DNA from: Moritella dasanensis ArB 0140
GTDB lineage: Bacteria; Pseudomonadota; Gammaproteobacteria; Enterobacterales; Moritellaceae
NCBI RefSeq assembly: GCF_000276805.1
Contig: NZ_AKXQ01000022.1
Location: 1 to 64,000, forward strand
Direction: 5' to 3'
Length of the DNA: 64,000 nucleotides
Shown here: positions 28,150 through 37,452 of the stretch, piece by piece
Layout of the letters: the number at the start of each line of letters is the position of its first letter
How positions within the stretch are numbered: position 1 is the first letter of the stretch
Made by a program: the position numbers and the translations under genes
The notes under the pieces: model-generated
What the model was told of the DNA's origin: nothing
Database searches by the model: none
What the model saw: only the letters and a program-made list of their open reading frames with translations

Positions 28150-28974
28150 GTGGGTGCGGACATTTCTAAGCTAACTGTAAAGCATAATGTGATTAATTTA
28201 TTGCAAGTGACAGATACTCACTTGTTTGCCACGGCTGAGAAAGATCTGCTCGGGGTGAAAACACAATCAAGTTATCGCCATGTCATCGATGCTATTCTCC
28301 AGAATCAACAACCGTTTGATGCTGTGCTTGCGACGGGCGACATTTCTCAAGACAATACTCCCGGTTCTTATCAATACTTTGCTCAACATATTAAACGCCT
28401 GAATAAACCGTGTTATTGGTTACCGGGTAATCACGACAATATTCCACTGATGGCTGATGCTTTAAAAGCAGAAGGCGTATTGGCGGATAAATATAAAGTC
28501 GTTGGTGATTGGCAGATTATTTTACTCGATTCACAGTTAACAGGTTCTCCAGCCGGTTACCTCGCGCCAGAACAACTTGCCTTACTTGATGAACAACTTG
28601 GTGCATACCCAGACAAACACGCATTAGTCGTATTACATCACAATGTCTATGCTGTCGGGTGTAAATGGTTAGATCAACATCTGCTGCGTAATGCGGATGC
28701 ATTCTTAGCTGTATTAGCCAAACATCCGCAAGCCAAGCATGTGTTATTTGGACACGTCCATCAAGAAGTTGATAAAACCTACAATGGTATTCGCTTTATG
28801 GCATCACCATCGACTTGTTTTCAATTTAAACCACACAGTGATGAATTCACGCTAGACTCCCGCGCACCGGGCTGGCGTTATTTACAATTACACAGTGATG
28901 GTTCGGTTAACAGTCAGGTTTGGCGTTTGTCGAACAATGATTTTAATCCTGATCTCGATTCTAAAGGCTATTAA
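28150..28974 (+). CDS. cpdA: 3',5'-cyclic-AMP phosphodiesterase CpdA
   Basis: Class III metallophosphoesterase that degrades cAMP. The metal-binding motifs are DTH (Asp22, His24), GDIS (about 68), GNHDN (about 97-101), LHHN and GHVH (about 196-200). 274 aa is normal. The start used is GTG at 28150; no better initiation codon lies in frame downstream before the conserved strand INLLQVTDTH. The usual yqiB (DUF1249) gene between nudF and cpdA is absent; the 226-bp gap has no recognisable remnant. Confidence 0.94.
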   Translation: MGADISKLTVKHNVINLLQVTDTHLFATAEKDLLGVKTQSSYRHVIDAILQNQQPFDAVLATGDISQDNTPGSYQYFAQHIKRLNKPCYWLPGNHDNIPLMADALKAEGVLADKYKVVGDWQIILLDSQLTGSPAGYLAPEQLALLDEQLGAYPDKHALVVLHHNVYAVGCKWLDQHLLRNADAFLAVLAKHPQAKHVLFGHVHQEVDKTYNGIRFMASPSTCFQFKPHSDEFTLDSRAPGWRYLQLHSDGSVNSQVWRLSNNDFNPDLDSKGY

Positions 28975-29115
28975 ATTCGAGTTTAAAGGTTGCTGACCTC
29001 GAGTCTAAAAATGACTGATATTCAGGGCTAACTTGTCCTGATTTATCGATGTTATCGGCATCACCACCACCCCCATATTTATTAAGCGCTTATCTATTAT
29101 ATTAGAGGTAAATAA

Positions 29116-29697
29116 ATGGCTCCTATGCTACTGCTCTATTTACACGGTTTTAATAGTTCGCCAAAATCAGTTAAAGCACAACAAATGGCTGACTATCTGG
29201 CATGTCATTATCCTGAAATAACTATCGAAATCCCGAATATATCGCCATATCCACAGCAAGCATGGTTACAGATCGCGGCGATTGTGGCGCGTTACCCTGA
29301 GCATCAACTTGGGGTCGTTGGCAGCTCACTCGGTGGTTATTACGCCACAAAAGTGAATCAAGCATTCAACTGTCCAGCGGTCATCATTAACCCCGCGGTT
29401 AAGCCGTATGAGTTGCTGGTGGATTTTTTAGGTGAAAACACAAATCCGTATACTCAAAACACATTTATCCTTGGCGAAGAGCACATTGATGAACTGCGCG
29501 CACTGGATTGCCCAGCATTAGTTCAGCCTGAAACGATCTGGGCACTATTACAGACCGATGATGAAGTGTTAGACTACAGACAAGCAACAGCAAAATATAA
29601 TGCGGCAAAATTAACGATAGAGCAGGGCGGTGATCATGCCTTTATCGGATTTGAACGTTATCTTAGCGATATTTTAACCTTTCTTGCATTCAAGTAG
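29116..29697 (+). CDS. yqiA: esterase YqiA
   Basis: Small alpha/beta hydrolase (193 aa) of the YqiA/UPF0227 family with carboxylesterase activity in E. coli. The nucleophile elbow is G-S-Ser71-L-G, the oxyanion segment is LYLHGFNSSPKS at residues 7-18, and the C-terminal catalytic His is in GGDHAFIGFERY. It lies 27 bp upstream of parE, the conserved neighbour, and is probably co-transcribed with it. Confidence 0.93.
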   Translation: MAPMLLLYLHGFNSSPKSVKAQQMADYLACHYPEITIEIPNISPYPQQAWLQIAAIVARYPEHQLGVVGSSLGGYYATKVNQAFNCPAVIINPAVKPYELLVDFLGENTNPYTQNTFILGEEHIDELRALDCPALVQPETIWALLQTDDEVLDYRQATAKYNAAKLTIEQGGDHAFIGFERYLSDILTFLAFK

Positions 29698-29724
29698 ATG
29701 TAACGAACAGCATAAAAGAAACTC

Positions 29725-31608
29725 ATGACTCAAGAATATAACGCGGGCTCGATTGAAGTCCTAAATGGTCTCGAACCAGTACGCCGCAGACCCGGTATGT
29801 ATACCGATACAGTACGCCCTAACCACCTTGGCCAAGAAGTTATCGATAACAGTGTTGATGAAGCGTTAGCTGGTCATGCACAGAATATTTCGGTTACCTT
29901 GCATGCTGACCAATCGTTAGAAGTGAGCGATGATGGTCGTGGTATGCCTGTCGATATTCACCCTGTGGAAGGTGTGAGTGGTGTTGAGCTGATTTTATCT
30001 AAGTTACATGCGGGTGGTAAATTCTCGAACGATAGTTATCAATTCTCTGGTGGCCTCCACGGTGTTGGTATTTCGGTGGTGAATGCCTTATCTAAACGCG
30101 TTGAAATTACCATTCGACGTGGTGGTCAAATCTATCAAATCGCTTTTGAACACGGTGACAAAGTGTCAGAGTTAGAAGTGATAGGCACCATAGGTATTCG
30201 TACTACGGGTACGAAGGTACATTTCTGGCCGGATGCGAGCTATTTTGACTCGGGCAATTTCTCGTCTAAACGTTTGATGCATAATTTACGTGCTAAAGCT
30301 GTGCTTTGCCCTGGTTTAAACATTAAGTTTGACGACAAAGTTAATAAAGAAAAACATGTTTGGTGCTTTGAAAAAGGCCTTGAAGACTATTTAATGGAGT
30401 CACTAGATAAGTGGCCTACATTACCTGAAGCGCCATTTGTCGGTAGTTTCTCAGCTAACAATGAAGCCGCTGATTGGGCGGTGATTTGGTTACCTGAGGG
30501 TGGCGAATCAGTAACAGAAAGTTATGTTAACTTGATCCCAACGGCGCTTGGCGGTACCCATGTGAATGGTTTACGCCAAGGTTTGCTGGATGCCATGCGT
30601 GAGTTTTGTGAATTCCGTAATTTATTACCCCGTGGCGTGAAGTTAACCCCGGATGACATTTGGGATCGTTGTTCTTATATCTTGTCAGTTAAAATGCAAG
30701 ACCCGCAATTTGCAGGACAAACTAAAGAACGTTTGTCATCACGTCAGTGTGCGGCGTTTGTGTCTGGTGTGGTTAAAGATTCGTTTTCATTATGGTTAAA
30801 CTCACACACAGATCTGGCAGAACTGTTGGCTGATTTGTGTATTAACAACGCCCAGAAACGTTTAAAAGCCAGTAAAAAAGTAGCGCGTAAACGTATCACT
30901 AGTGGTCCAGCCCTACCGGGTAAATTGACCGATTGTTCTGGTCAAGATCCGATGCGTTCAGAACTATTTTTAGTGGAAGGTGACTCTGCTGGTGGTTCGG
31001 CCAAGCAAGCCCGTGATCGTGAATTTCAAGCGGTAATGCCACTGCGTGGTAAGATCTTAAATACCTGGGAAGTGGACTCTTCGCAAGTATTGGCATCACA
31101 AGAGGTACATGATATTTCTGTGGCGCTGGGTATTGACCCTGACTCGGATGATATTTCGGGATTACGTTATGGCAAGATCTGTATCTTAGCGGATGCCGAT
31201 TCTGATGGTCTGCATATTGCGACTTTGCTGTGTGCTTTATTTTATAAGCATTTTAGAGCAATGGTTGATGCGGGACATGCATTTGTTGCTATGCCGCCGT
31301 TATACCGAATTGATATCGGTAAAGAAGTGTTTTATGCCTTAGATGAATCCGAGAAAAACGGTATTCTTGATCGCATTGAAGCTGAGAAAAAACGCGGTAA
31401 AGTTAACGTACAACGCTTTAAAGGATTGGGTGAAATGAACCCGCTGCAATTGCGTGAAACAACGATGGATCCGAATACTCGCCGTCTCGTGCGATTGACT
31501 GTCGATAACGCCGAGGAAACATTTGCGATGATGGATATGCTGTTAGCAAAAAAACGTTCTGCAGACCGTCGTACTTGGTTAGAAGACAAAGGCGATATGC
31601 CTAGATAA
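29725..31608 (+). CDS. parE: DNA topoisomerase IV subunit B
   Basis: ATPase subunit of topoisomerase IV, which decatenates daughter chromosomes with ParC. The GHKL ATPase domain starts with EVLNGLEPVRRRPGMYTDT and contains EVIDNSVDEALAG and the loop GLHGVGISVVNAL. The TOPRIM domain has ELFLVEGDSAGGSAKQARDR and ILADADSDGLHI, and the C-terminus has QRFKGLGEMNPLQL. At 627 aa (E. coli 630) it is complete. It ends at a strong terminator. Confidence 0.97.
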   Translation: MTQEYNAGSIEVLNGLEPVRRRPGMYTDTVRPNHLGQEVIDNSVDEALAGHAQNISVTLHADQSLEVSDDGRGMPVDIHPVEGVSGVELILSKLHAGGKFSNDSYQFSGGLHGVGISVVNALSKRVEITIRRGGQIYQIAFEHGDKVSELEVIGTIGIRTTGTKVHFWPDASYFDSGNFSSKRLMHNLRAKAVLCPGLNIKFDDKVNKEKHVWCFEKGLEDYLMESLDKWPTLPEAPFVGSFSANNEAADWAVIWLPEGGESVTESYVNLIPTALGGTHVNGLRQGLLDAMREFCEFRNLLPRGVKLTPDDIWDRCSYILSVKMQDPQFAGQTKERLSSRQCAAFVSGVVKDSFSLWLNSHTDLAELLADLCINNAQKRLKASKKVARKRITSGPALPGKLTDCSGQDPMRSELFLVEGDSAGGSAKQARDREFQAVMPLRGKILNTWEVDSSQVLASQEVHDISVALGIDPDSDDISGLRYGKICILADADSDGLHIATLLCALFYKHFRAMVDAGHAFVAMPPLYRIDIGKEVFYALDESEKNGILDRIEAEKKRGKVNVQRFKGLGEMNPLQLRETTMDPNTRRLVRLTVDNAEETFAMMDMLLAKKRSADRRTWLEDKGDMPR

Positions 31609-31667
31609 CGTAATTGGTCACACAGACTCTCTACCTTAACTCTCTACCTTAACTCTTAACCTTAGAG

Positions 31668-31697
31668 AATGGCTACATTGATTGTAGCCATTTTTTT
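31668..31697 (+). terminator. terminator of parE
   Basis: A 10-bp stem AATGGCTACA/TGTAGCCATT with a 5-nt loop and a run of seven or more T. A twofold repeat of ctctaccttaa lies just upstream. Confidence 0.9.
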
Positions 31698-31757
31698 ATC
31701 CCCATTTTTGTCTATTGCGCAAATTGACTTCGCTATTTTGATCTATGTTAATCTTTT

Positions 31758-31772
31758 TGATAATTATTATCA
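31758..31772. promoter_or_regulatory. Fur box upstream of the ferric-iron ABC transporter
   Basis: TGATAATTATTATCA is a perfect 7-1-7 palindrome identical in form to the Fur consensus TGATAATnATTATCA. It lies 76 bp ahead of the fbpA start codon in the promoter region. Iron-dependent repression by Fur is inferred from this match and the transported substrate. Confidence 0.88.
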
Positions 31773-31847
31773 TTTACACTTGTACTCATTGGGTGATTCT
31801 TATAAACTCCATTCCATAATGTAAACTATTCGTATTTAGAGGTAAGG

Positions 31848-32867
31848 ATGAAAAAGGGAATATTTGGTTTATCTGCTTTGGCATTAACAACGTCACTGAT
31901 GAGCGCTACTGCTTTTGCTAGTGAAGAAGTTAATATTTATTCAAATCGCCAAGCGAATTTGCTTAATCCGATCCTTGAACAATACACTAAAGATACTGGT
32001 GTTAAGGTCAACATTGTATTTGCTAAGAAAGGACTTGCAGATAGAATGAAACGTGAAGGTCGCTTATCAAAAGCCGATCTATTACTAACAACGGATATTA
32101 GCCGCTTAGTTGAAGCTGTTGATTTCGGTGTTACTCAACCGGTATCAAGCGATGTATTAGAAGATAACATCCCAGCGCAATATCGTGACCCTGATGGCGA
32201 ATGGTTTGCACTAACGACACGTGTTCGTAATATTTACACATCACGTGAAGTGTATGGCGACGTTGCTAACATCACTTATGAAGAACTTGCAGACCCTAAA
32301 TATAAAGGCCAAATCTGTACACGTTCAGGTAAACACCCATACAATGTAGCACTTATTTCATCAATGATTTCGCATCACGGTGAAGCAGAAGCGAAAGTAT
32401 GGTTAGAAGGGCTTAAAGCTAACTTAGCACGTAAACCACAAGGTAACGATCGTGCGCAAGTTAAAGCAATTAAAGAAGGCGTTTGTAGCGTTGCCCTTGG
32501 TAACAGCTACTACTTAGGTAAAATGCTCAGCGATCCAAAGCAAGTAGCTTGGGCTGAAGCGGTTAACATTAACTTCCCTAACCAAGAAAACCACGGCGCA
32601 CACGTGAATGTTTCTGGTATGGTATTAGCGAAATACGCACCGAACAAAGGTAATGCCGTTAAACTAATGGAATACCTATCAGGCGCGAAAGCACAACATA
32701 TGTATGCTGACGTTAACATGGAATATCCTGTTAAAGCAGGCATTGAAGCATCTGAGTTAGTTTCATCTTGGGGCGAATTCAATGCGGACTATATGCCAGT
32801 CGCAGAAATTGCAAAACATCGTAAAGCTGCACTAAGACTACTTGATGAAGTTAAGTTCGACTTGTAG
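31848..32867 (+). CDS. fbpA: ferric-iron ABC transporter, periplasmic binding protein
   Basis: 339 aa with a Sec signal (MKKGIFGLSALALTTSLMSA, cleavage near ATAFA-SEE) followed by a class II periplasmic binding fold. The mature start VNIYSNRQANLLNPILEQY and the ferric-ligand-type Tyr pair near GNSYYLGKM are typical of FbpA/FutA/HitA proteins. It binds Fe(3+) and hands it to the permease encoded downstream. A stem-loop directly after the stop probably makes this the most abundant product of the operon. A Fur box precedes it. Confidence 0.92.
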   Translation: MKKGIFGLSALALTTSLMSATAFASEEVNIYSNRQANLLNPILEQYTKDTGVKVNIVFAKKGLADRMKREGRLSKADLLLTTDISRLVEAVDFGVTQPVSSDVLEDNIPAQYRDPDGEWFALTTRVRNIYTSREVYGDVANITYEELADPKYKGQICTRSGKHPYNVALISSMISHHGEAEAKVWLEGLKANLARKPQGNDRAQVKAIKEGVCSVALGNSYYLGKMLSDPKQVAWAEAVNINFPNQENHGAHVNVSGMVLAKYAPNKGNAVKLMEYLSGAKAQHMYADVNMEYPVKAGIEASELVSSWGEFNADYMPVAEIAKHRKAALRLLDEVKFDL

Positions 32868-32875
32868 AATACATA

Positions 32876-32898
32876 AACCCCTAAATTTGTTAGGGGTT
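32876..32898 (+). other. intercistronic stem-loop after fbpA
   Basis: AACCCCTAA and its complement around a 5-nt loop, 8 bp after the stop codon and without a following T run. Such hairpins after binding-protein genes often protect the upstream mRNA segment from 3' exonucleases. That role is inferred. Confidence 0.6.
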
Positions 32899-32942
32899 AA
32901 CAGTTAATGTTGCAGCTTAATACGTTGTTAATAGACTGATTT

Positions 32943-32984
32943 AAAGGTTGGTAAAGTTACTTTGTAACTCGCCAACCTTTTCGC
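32943..32984 (+). terminator. attenuator-like hairpin between fbpA and fbpB
   Basis: AAAGGTTGG pairs with CCAACCTTT, with a second inner stem AGTTAC/GTAACT, followed by a short T run. It could partially terminate transcription and lower permease expression relative to the binding protein. Confidence 0.55.
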
Positions 32985-33013
32985 GTATCTAAACAGGAGT
33001 TATTTTTCCGTCC

Positions 33014-34645
33014 ATGAATCATAAGTTAGCCATTTCTTGGCATTCTAGTAGTTGGTTTATTGCGATCATGTTAGCGCTACCTATTGCAGCTTTGTTTTAT
33101 CAAGCTATAGGCCCCAGTGCAGATGTTTTTCAACATCTTATTGATACCGTACTCCTCGATTACGTACAAAATACCCTTATTCTTGTTTTTCTAGTTTGCT
33201 TGATTAGCTGTATTATTGCCTTGCCTGCCGCTTGGCTTATTGCCATGTGTGATTTCCCAGGGCGTAAAAGTTTACAGTGGGCGCTGATGTTACCGATGGC
33301 CATGCCTGCGTACATCGTTGCTTATATTTATACTGATATGTTTGATTATGCTGGGCCAGTACAAATTGCCTTACGCGGTGTATTTGGTTGGGAAAATGCC
33401 AGTGATTATTGGTTTTTTGACATCCGTACTATTCCCGGCGCAGCCACTGTTTTAGCCTTGGTGTTATACCCTTACCTGTACTTACTAGCCCGTACCTCAT
33501 TTCTCGAACAATCAACCAGTCTTATTCAAGCCAGTCGTGTGTTGGGTAGTTCACCCTTATCGAGTTGTTTACGGGTATCACTGCCGTTGGCACGCCCAGC
33601 AATTGCAGTGGGTTTATCGTTAGTGGCGATGGAAACGGTGGCTGATTTTGCCACGGTGAATTATTTTGCAGTGAATACCTTAACCACCGCTGTTTATGAT
33701 ACTTGGATTGGTTACGGCAGTTTGACGGCCGCCGCACAACTATCGGTGATGACATTATCGGTGATCTTATTATTTGTCGGTTTAGAGCGTTTCGCGCGTC
33801 GTAAACAGCAAGTCTTTCAAAAAAGCATGTTACATGAACAAGAAGTGCGTTATCAGTTAACGGGCGGTGCGAAAGTATTAGCGATGACGTGGTGTTGGTT
33901 ACTGGTATTTGCTGGTTTCTTATTGCCGTTTGCGGTGTTAGTTAATTATGCATGGCACTATTTTGCTGAATCGTGGACTGCAGAGTTTTTCCAATACAGT
34001 GCCAACAGTTTAATTCTGGCGCTTATTGTTGCCAGCTTAGCGGTTTTTTGTGCGGTATTACTGGGCTTATATCGCCGTCTAGTGGGCACTAAATACGCCG
34101 CTATTCCAGCGCGTATTAGTACCATGGGTTATGCATTACCTGGTACGGTATTGGCTATTGGTATTATTATTCCGTTAACCTCAGCTGACTTTTTACTCAA
34201 TGATATCACTGAGCTATTATGGGACTGGACCCCTGGTTTAGTCTTTACCGGTACGACCTTTGCGCTTATTTTTGCGTACCTTATTCGCTTTTCGGCTATT
34301 GCCGTGGGCTCGATAGAAAGCAGTATTGATAAGATATCACCGTCGTTGGATATGGTGACGCGCACATTGGGGCATAGTCCGCATAGCATGATCCGTAAAG
34401 TGCATATTCCCCTGATCCGTAAAGGCATACTGGCTGGTTTTCTGCTGGTGTTCATTGAATCAATGAAAGAACTGCCAACGGCCTTACTACTACGTCCATT
34501 TAACTATGAAACATTGGCTACTTACGTCTTCCAGTTTGCGTCTGATGAAATGTTAGAGCAGGCGGCGTTAGCGGCAATTGTGATTGTATTAGTTGGACTC
34601 ATTCCGCTTATTTTCTTAAACCGTTCTTTGGAGCAACAGCACTGA
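33014..34645 (+). CDS. fbpB: ferric-iron ABC transporter, permease
   Basis: 543-aa inner-membrane protein with about twelve helices, made of two fused BPD_transp_1 permease units (about residues 50-260 and 320-535). Each unit has an EAA loop (ASRVLGSSPLSSCLRVSLPLARPAI near 170-200; VTRTLGHSPHSMIRKVHIPLIRKG near 450-475). The size and duplication are typical of FbpB/FutB. Its stop codon overlaps the ATG of the ATPase gene (TGATG), so the two are translationally coupled. Confidence 0.92.
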   Translation: MNHKLAISWHSSSWFIAIMLALPIAALFYQAIGPSADVFQHLIDTVLLDYVQNTLILVFLVCLISCIIALPAAWLIAMCDFPGRKSLQWALMLPMAMPAYIVAYIYTDMFDYAGPVQIALRGVFGWENASDYWFFDIRTIPGAATVLALVLYPYLYLLARTSFLEQSTSLIQASRVLGSSPLSSCLRVSLPLARPAIAVGLSLVAMETVADFATVNYFAVNTLTTAVYDTWIGYGSLTAAAQLSVMTLSVILLFVGLERFARRKQQVFQKSMLHEQEVRYQLTGGAKVLAMTWCWLLVFAGFLLPFAVLVNYAWHYFAESWTAEFFQYSANSLILALIVASLAVFCAVLLGLYRRLVGTKYAAIPARISTMGYALPGTVLAIGIIIPLTSADFLLNDITELLWDWTPGLVFTGTTFALIFAYLIRFSAIAVGSIESSIDKISPSLDMVTRTLGHSPHSMIRKVHIPLIRKGILAGFLLVFIESMKELPTALLLRPFNYETLATYVFQFASDEMLEQAALAAIVIVLVGLIPLIFLNRSLEQQH

Positions 34646-35715
34646 TGACTACATCTTCTTCACTTGCTTTACGTATTTCAGATCTACATTGTAGTTATGC
34701 TGGCGTTGATATTTTAACAGGGCTGGATCTAGATTTAGGCAAAAATGAAATCTTGTGTTTATTAGGGCCAAGCGGCTGTGGTAAAACCACGACATTGAAA
34801 TTGATTGCTGGGTTATTACCACCGACGCAAGGCAGTATCGAGATTAATGGTCAGGTAGTTGATAATTCAGAACTTAATCTGGCGCCTGAAAAACGCAACG
34901 TTGGCATGATATTTCAGGATTATGCGTTATTTCCGCATTTGACCGTGACTGATAATGTGTTGTTTAGCCAATATAAACAAACCAAGGCGAAGCAAAAAGA
35001 GACGCTGGATTATGTGCTTAAATTAGTTAACTTGAGTGAATTCGCTGATCGCTATCCACATCAGTTATCGGGTGGTCAACAGCAGCGTGTGGCGATTGCC
35101 CGTGCGTTAGCCAGTTCTCCAGAGTTGTTATTATTGGATGAACCTTTTTCTAATATCGATAGCCAAGTACGTCATCACTTGATTGAAGAAATGCGTGGTT
35201 TGCTTAAGTCGCATAACATGAGCGCGATCTTTGTGACCCACAGTAAAGAAGAAGCGTTTGCTTTTGCCGACCGTTTAGCGGTTTTCCATCAAGGTAAAAT
35301 TGAGCAATTAGGTACGCCAAGCGAGTTATATAATCAGCCTGCTACACGTTTTGTTGCTGACTTTTTAGGTAAAGTGAATTATTTAGACGCAACGGTATTA
35401 GATGACTACCGTGTGCAAACAGTATTAGGTGTGATCAGCAGTAAAAAAGCACTAACGGCCGCAGTTGGTGAACAAAAACTGTTAGCAATACGTCCACAGC
35501 AATTACAGTTACAAGTAGTGGAGCAGGGTATCGCTACTATCAGCCGACAACAATTTTTAGGCATGACGACGCACTGTACGATCTGTTTAGTAGATAAAAC
35601 GCTAGGGGAGGGTTGTTTGGAATTATCGGTATCGATGCAGCAACCTATGCAGATTGGCGATATGGTCAATGTGACAGTCGCAGAACATGATTTGGTGTTG
35701 TTTGATCGGGACTAA
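34645..35715 (+). CDS. fbpC: ferric-iron ABC transporter, ATP-binding protein
   Basis: 356-aa ATPase of the spermidine/iron-type ABC family. Walker A GPSGCGKTTT (about 44-53), Q-loop FQDYALFPH, signature [15 protein letters not shown] and Walker B LLLLDEPFSNID are intact. The C-terminal part (from about 240) is a TOBE-like regulatory domain with LLAIRPQQLQL. It energises Fe(3+) uptake through the fused permease encoded immediately upstream. Confidence 0.93.
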   Translation: MTTSSSLALRISDLHCSYAGVDILTGLDLDLGKNEILCLLGPSGCGKTTTLKLIAGLLPPTQGSIEINGQVVDNSELNLAPEKRNVGMIFQDYALFPHLTVTDNVLFSQYKQTKAKQKETLDYVLKLVNLSEFADRYPHQLSGGQQQRVAIARALASSPELLLLDEPFSNIDSQVRHHLIEEMRGLLKSHNMSAIFVTHSKEEAFAFADRLAVFHQGKIEQLGTPSELYNQPATRFVADFLGKVNYLDATVLDDYRVQTVLGVISSKKALTAAVGEQKLLAIRPQQLQLQVVEQGIATISRQQFLGMTTHCTICLVDKTLGEGCLELSVSMQQPMQIGDMVNVTVAEHDLVLFDRD

Positions 35716-35820
35716 CGGTTAAAGACTATTAATGACGAAGGGCGCTTAGTTGTTAAGGGCTCTTAAGAGAATAGTTAAGGACTCTTAATAGTTAATGACT
35801 CTTAATAGTTAAGGACTTAT
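35714..35820. repeat. degenerate 17-bp tandem repeat after fbpC
   Basis: Three adjoining copies of AATAGTTAAGGACTCTT-like units at 35770-35786, 35787-35803 and 35804-35820. More diverged copies lie upstream (around 35746 and 35714-35730), the first overlapping the fbpC stop codon. The units share AGTTAA-GACT. Replication slippage is the simplest origin. Confidence 0.7.
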
Positions 35821-35826
35821 AAAGAG

Positions 35827-35863
35827 ACATGTTTGGCGTGATAAATATCAGCGCCAAACATGT
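35827..35863. terminator. hairpin between convergent fbpC and argR
   Basis: ACATGTTTGGCG and its perfect complement form a 12-bp stem, extended by TGATA/TATCA, in the space between two convergent genes. No clear T run follows on either strand, so it is a weak or Rho-assisted terminator candidate. Confidence 0.55.
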
Positions 35864-35894
35864 TATTCAGCTTTGCAGTGGTTTGTGCGTACTG

Positions 35895-36368
35895 TTAGAT
35901 ATATTCGAACAACTCTTTTACGGCGTTATCGACTTCAGCAATAATGGTGGTACTGGTTGGGGTAATGAAAATAGTATCATCGCCCGCAATCGTGCCCAAA
36001 ATACCTTCTGTACGGCCTAATGAATCTAATAAACGTGCAATTAATTGCGCCGAACCAGGGCTTGTTTGGATTACAATCAGGCATTCATTATGGGTAATAT
36101 CTAATACTAAGTTTTTTAATTGGCTGCTAATGGTCGGTACACCTAACTCTGCAGGTAGGCAGTACACCATTTCATCTTTAGCATTGCGAGTGCGTACAGC
36201 ACCAAATTTACTCAGCATCCGTGATACTTTTGATTGATTGACGCTATCAAAGCCTTGATCTTTAAGCGCATCTACAATCTCGCTTTGTGATCCAAGGTGT
36301 TCTTCTTTCAATAATCCTTTAAATGCTTTTACTAACTGATCTTGTTTTTCACTCATATTTTTTACCAT
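35895..36368 (-). CDS. argR: arginine repressor ArgR
   Basis: Hexameric arginine-sensing regulator of arginine synthesis and transport (157 aa; E. coli 156). The N-terminal winged helix contains [27 protein letters not shown] (recognition part [11 protein letters not shown], about 45-55). The C-terminal oligomerisation/arginine-binding domain contains [12 protein letters not shown] and the conserved [13 protein letters not shown]. It is divergent from the arginine transporter genes it would be expected to repress. In many relatives argR faces mdh; here the art operon sits between them. Confidence 0.95.
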   Translation of the reverse strand: MVKNMSEKQDQLVKAFKGLLKEEHLGSQSEIVDALKDQGFDSVNQSKVSRMLSKFGAVRTRNAKDEMVYCLPAELGVPTISSQLKNLVLDITHNECLIVIQTSPGSAQLIARLLDSLGRTEGILGTIAGDDTIFITPTSTTIIAEVDNAVKELFEYI

Positions 36369-36678
36369 GTCAGTTGATTCATCTATAATTCAAGCAGCTA
36401 ATACGCAATTCAATGTGATTTTATAATGACAGTGCAGTTAACTTTATAACTGATTATAAAGTCAGTGACTAAATCATTCATGTGAATAGTAAATTAACTT
36501 GAGTCGCGATGAACTGAATAATTATGCATATGATACCAGCAGGGTATATTTTATCTAGCTTATTTGGCTAATTCGGTATTTTTGCATAAAAACCGGATTA
36601 AAGTGAATACATATGTTGATTTTGAAGTTTATTCGGTTATTATACTCGCATCTAGTGCAATTATATTCAGTTACCATT
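36369..36678. promoter_or_regulatory. argR/artP divergent regulatory region
   Basis: This 310-bp gap without a gene contains an ARG-box-like site and several single half-sites TGAAT or ATTCA (for example near 36376, 36391, 36476-36486 and 36603). The density fits ArgR control in both directions, but only one full box is convincing by eye. Confidence 0.45.
36515..36528. promoter_or_regulatory. ARG box (ArgR operator candidate)
   Basis: TGAATAATTATGCA matches the ArgR consensus TGAATnnnnATTCA at 9 of 10 half-site positions. It lies between argR and the arginine transporter operon. Confidence 0.55.
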
Positions 36679-37419
36679 ATGAGCATCGAACTAAAAAACA
36701 TCTGTAAATCTTGGGGTCAACTTGATGTGTTACAAAACATCGACCTTAAATGTGCCAAAGGCGAGACCTTAGTACTGCTTGGTCCAAGTGGCGCAGGTAA
36801 AAGCTCGCTGTTACGTGTACTTAATTTATTGGATACGCCAGATAATGGTTCAATCAGTATTGCCGGTGAAACATTTGATTTCTCTACCAAGCTGAGTGAT
36901 AAAAAATTAATCAAGCGTAGTCAGATGTTAAGACAGAAAGTAGGCATGGTATTTCAACAATACAACCTATGGCCACATATGTCAGTGATGGATAACTTAA
37001 TTGAAGCACCTGTTAAGATTTTAAAGCAAACAAAACAACATGCTCGTGAAGAGGCCATGAAGATCCTTGAGCAATTACAATTAACCGATAAAGCCGATGT
37101 ATTTCCATTAGCTTTATCTGGTGGACAACAACAACGTGTAGCGATTGCACGTGCATTAATGATGAAACCAGAAGTACTGTTATTTGATGAACCTACTGCG
37201 GCGTTAGATCCAGAGGTCACCAATCAAGTAGCTGAAATCATTAAATCACTGGCTATTACCGGTATTACTCAGGTTGTTGTAACGCACGAAGTGGACTTCG
37301 CGCGTAAAGTAGCTAGTCAGGTTTGTTATCTTGAAAGCGGTGAGATTGTTGAATTTGGTGGTGCTGAGCACTTTCAAAATCCTCAAACGCCGCAATTTAC
37401 AAATTATTTAAAACATTAG
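36679..37419 (+). CDS. artP: arginine ABC transporter ATP-binding protein
   Basis: ATPase of the polar amino-acid transporter family. The start [14 protein letters not shown] gives 246 aa (E. coli ArtP 242); an in-frame ATG at 36613 would add 22 hydrophobic, unconserved residues lying in the promoter. Walker [11 protein letters not shown]-loop FQQYNLWPH, signature [15 protein letters not shown], Walker [14 protein letters not shown] and the His switch THEV are all present. It is followed by the binding-protein gene after 33 bp. The [10 protein letters not shown] segment resembles ArtP closely. Confidence 0.92.
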   Translation: MSIELKNICKSWGQLDVLQNIDLKCAKGETLVLLGPSGAGKSSLLRVLNLLDTPDNGSISIAGETFDFSTKLSDKKLIKRSQMLRQKVGMVFQQYNLWPHMSVMDNLIEAPVKILKQTKQHAREEAMKILEQLQLTDKADVFPLALSGGQQQRVAIARALMMKPEVLLFDEPTAALDPEVTNQVAEIIKSLAITGITQVVVTHEVDFARKVASQVCYLESGEIVEFGGAEHFQNPQTPQFTNYLKH

Positions 37420-37452
37420 ATTATTTAAAATATTAGGAATAGGACGACCCAA

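Noticed and set aside
36600-36620. TGAATACATATG as a second ARG box
   Set aside because: Only one half-site fits the consensus; the partner half is missing.
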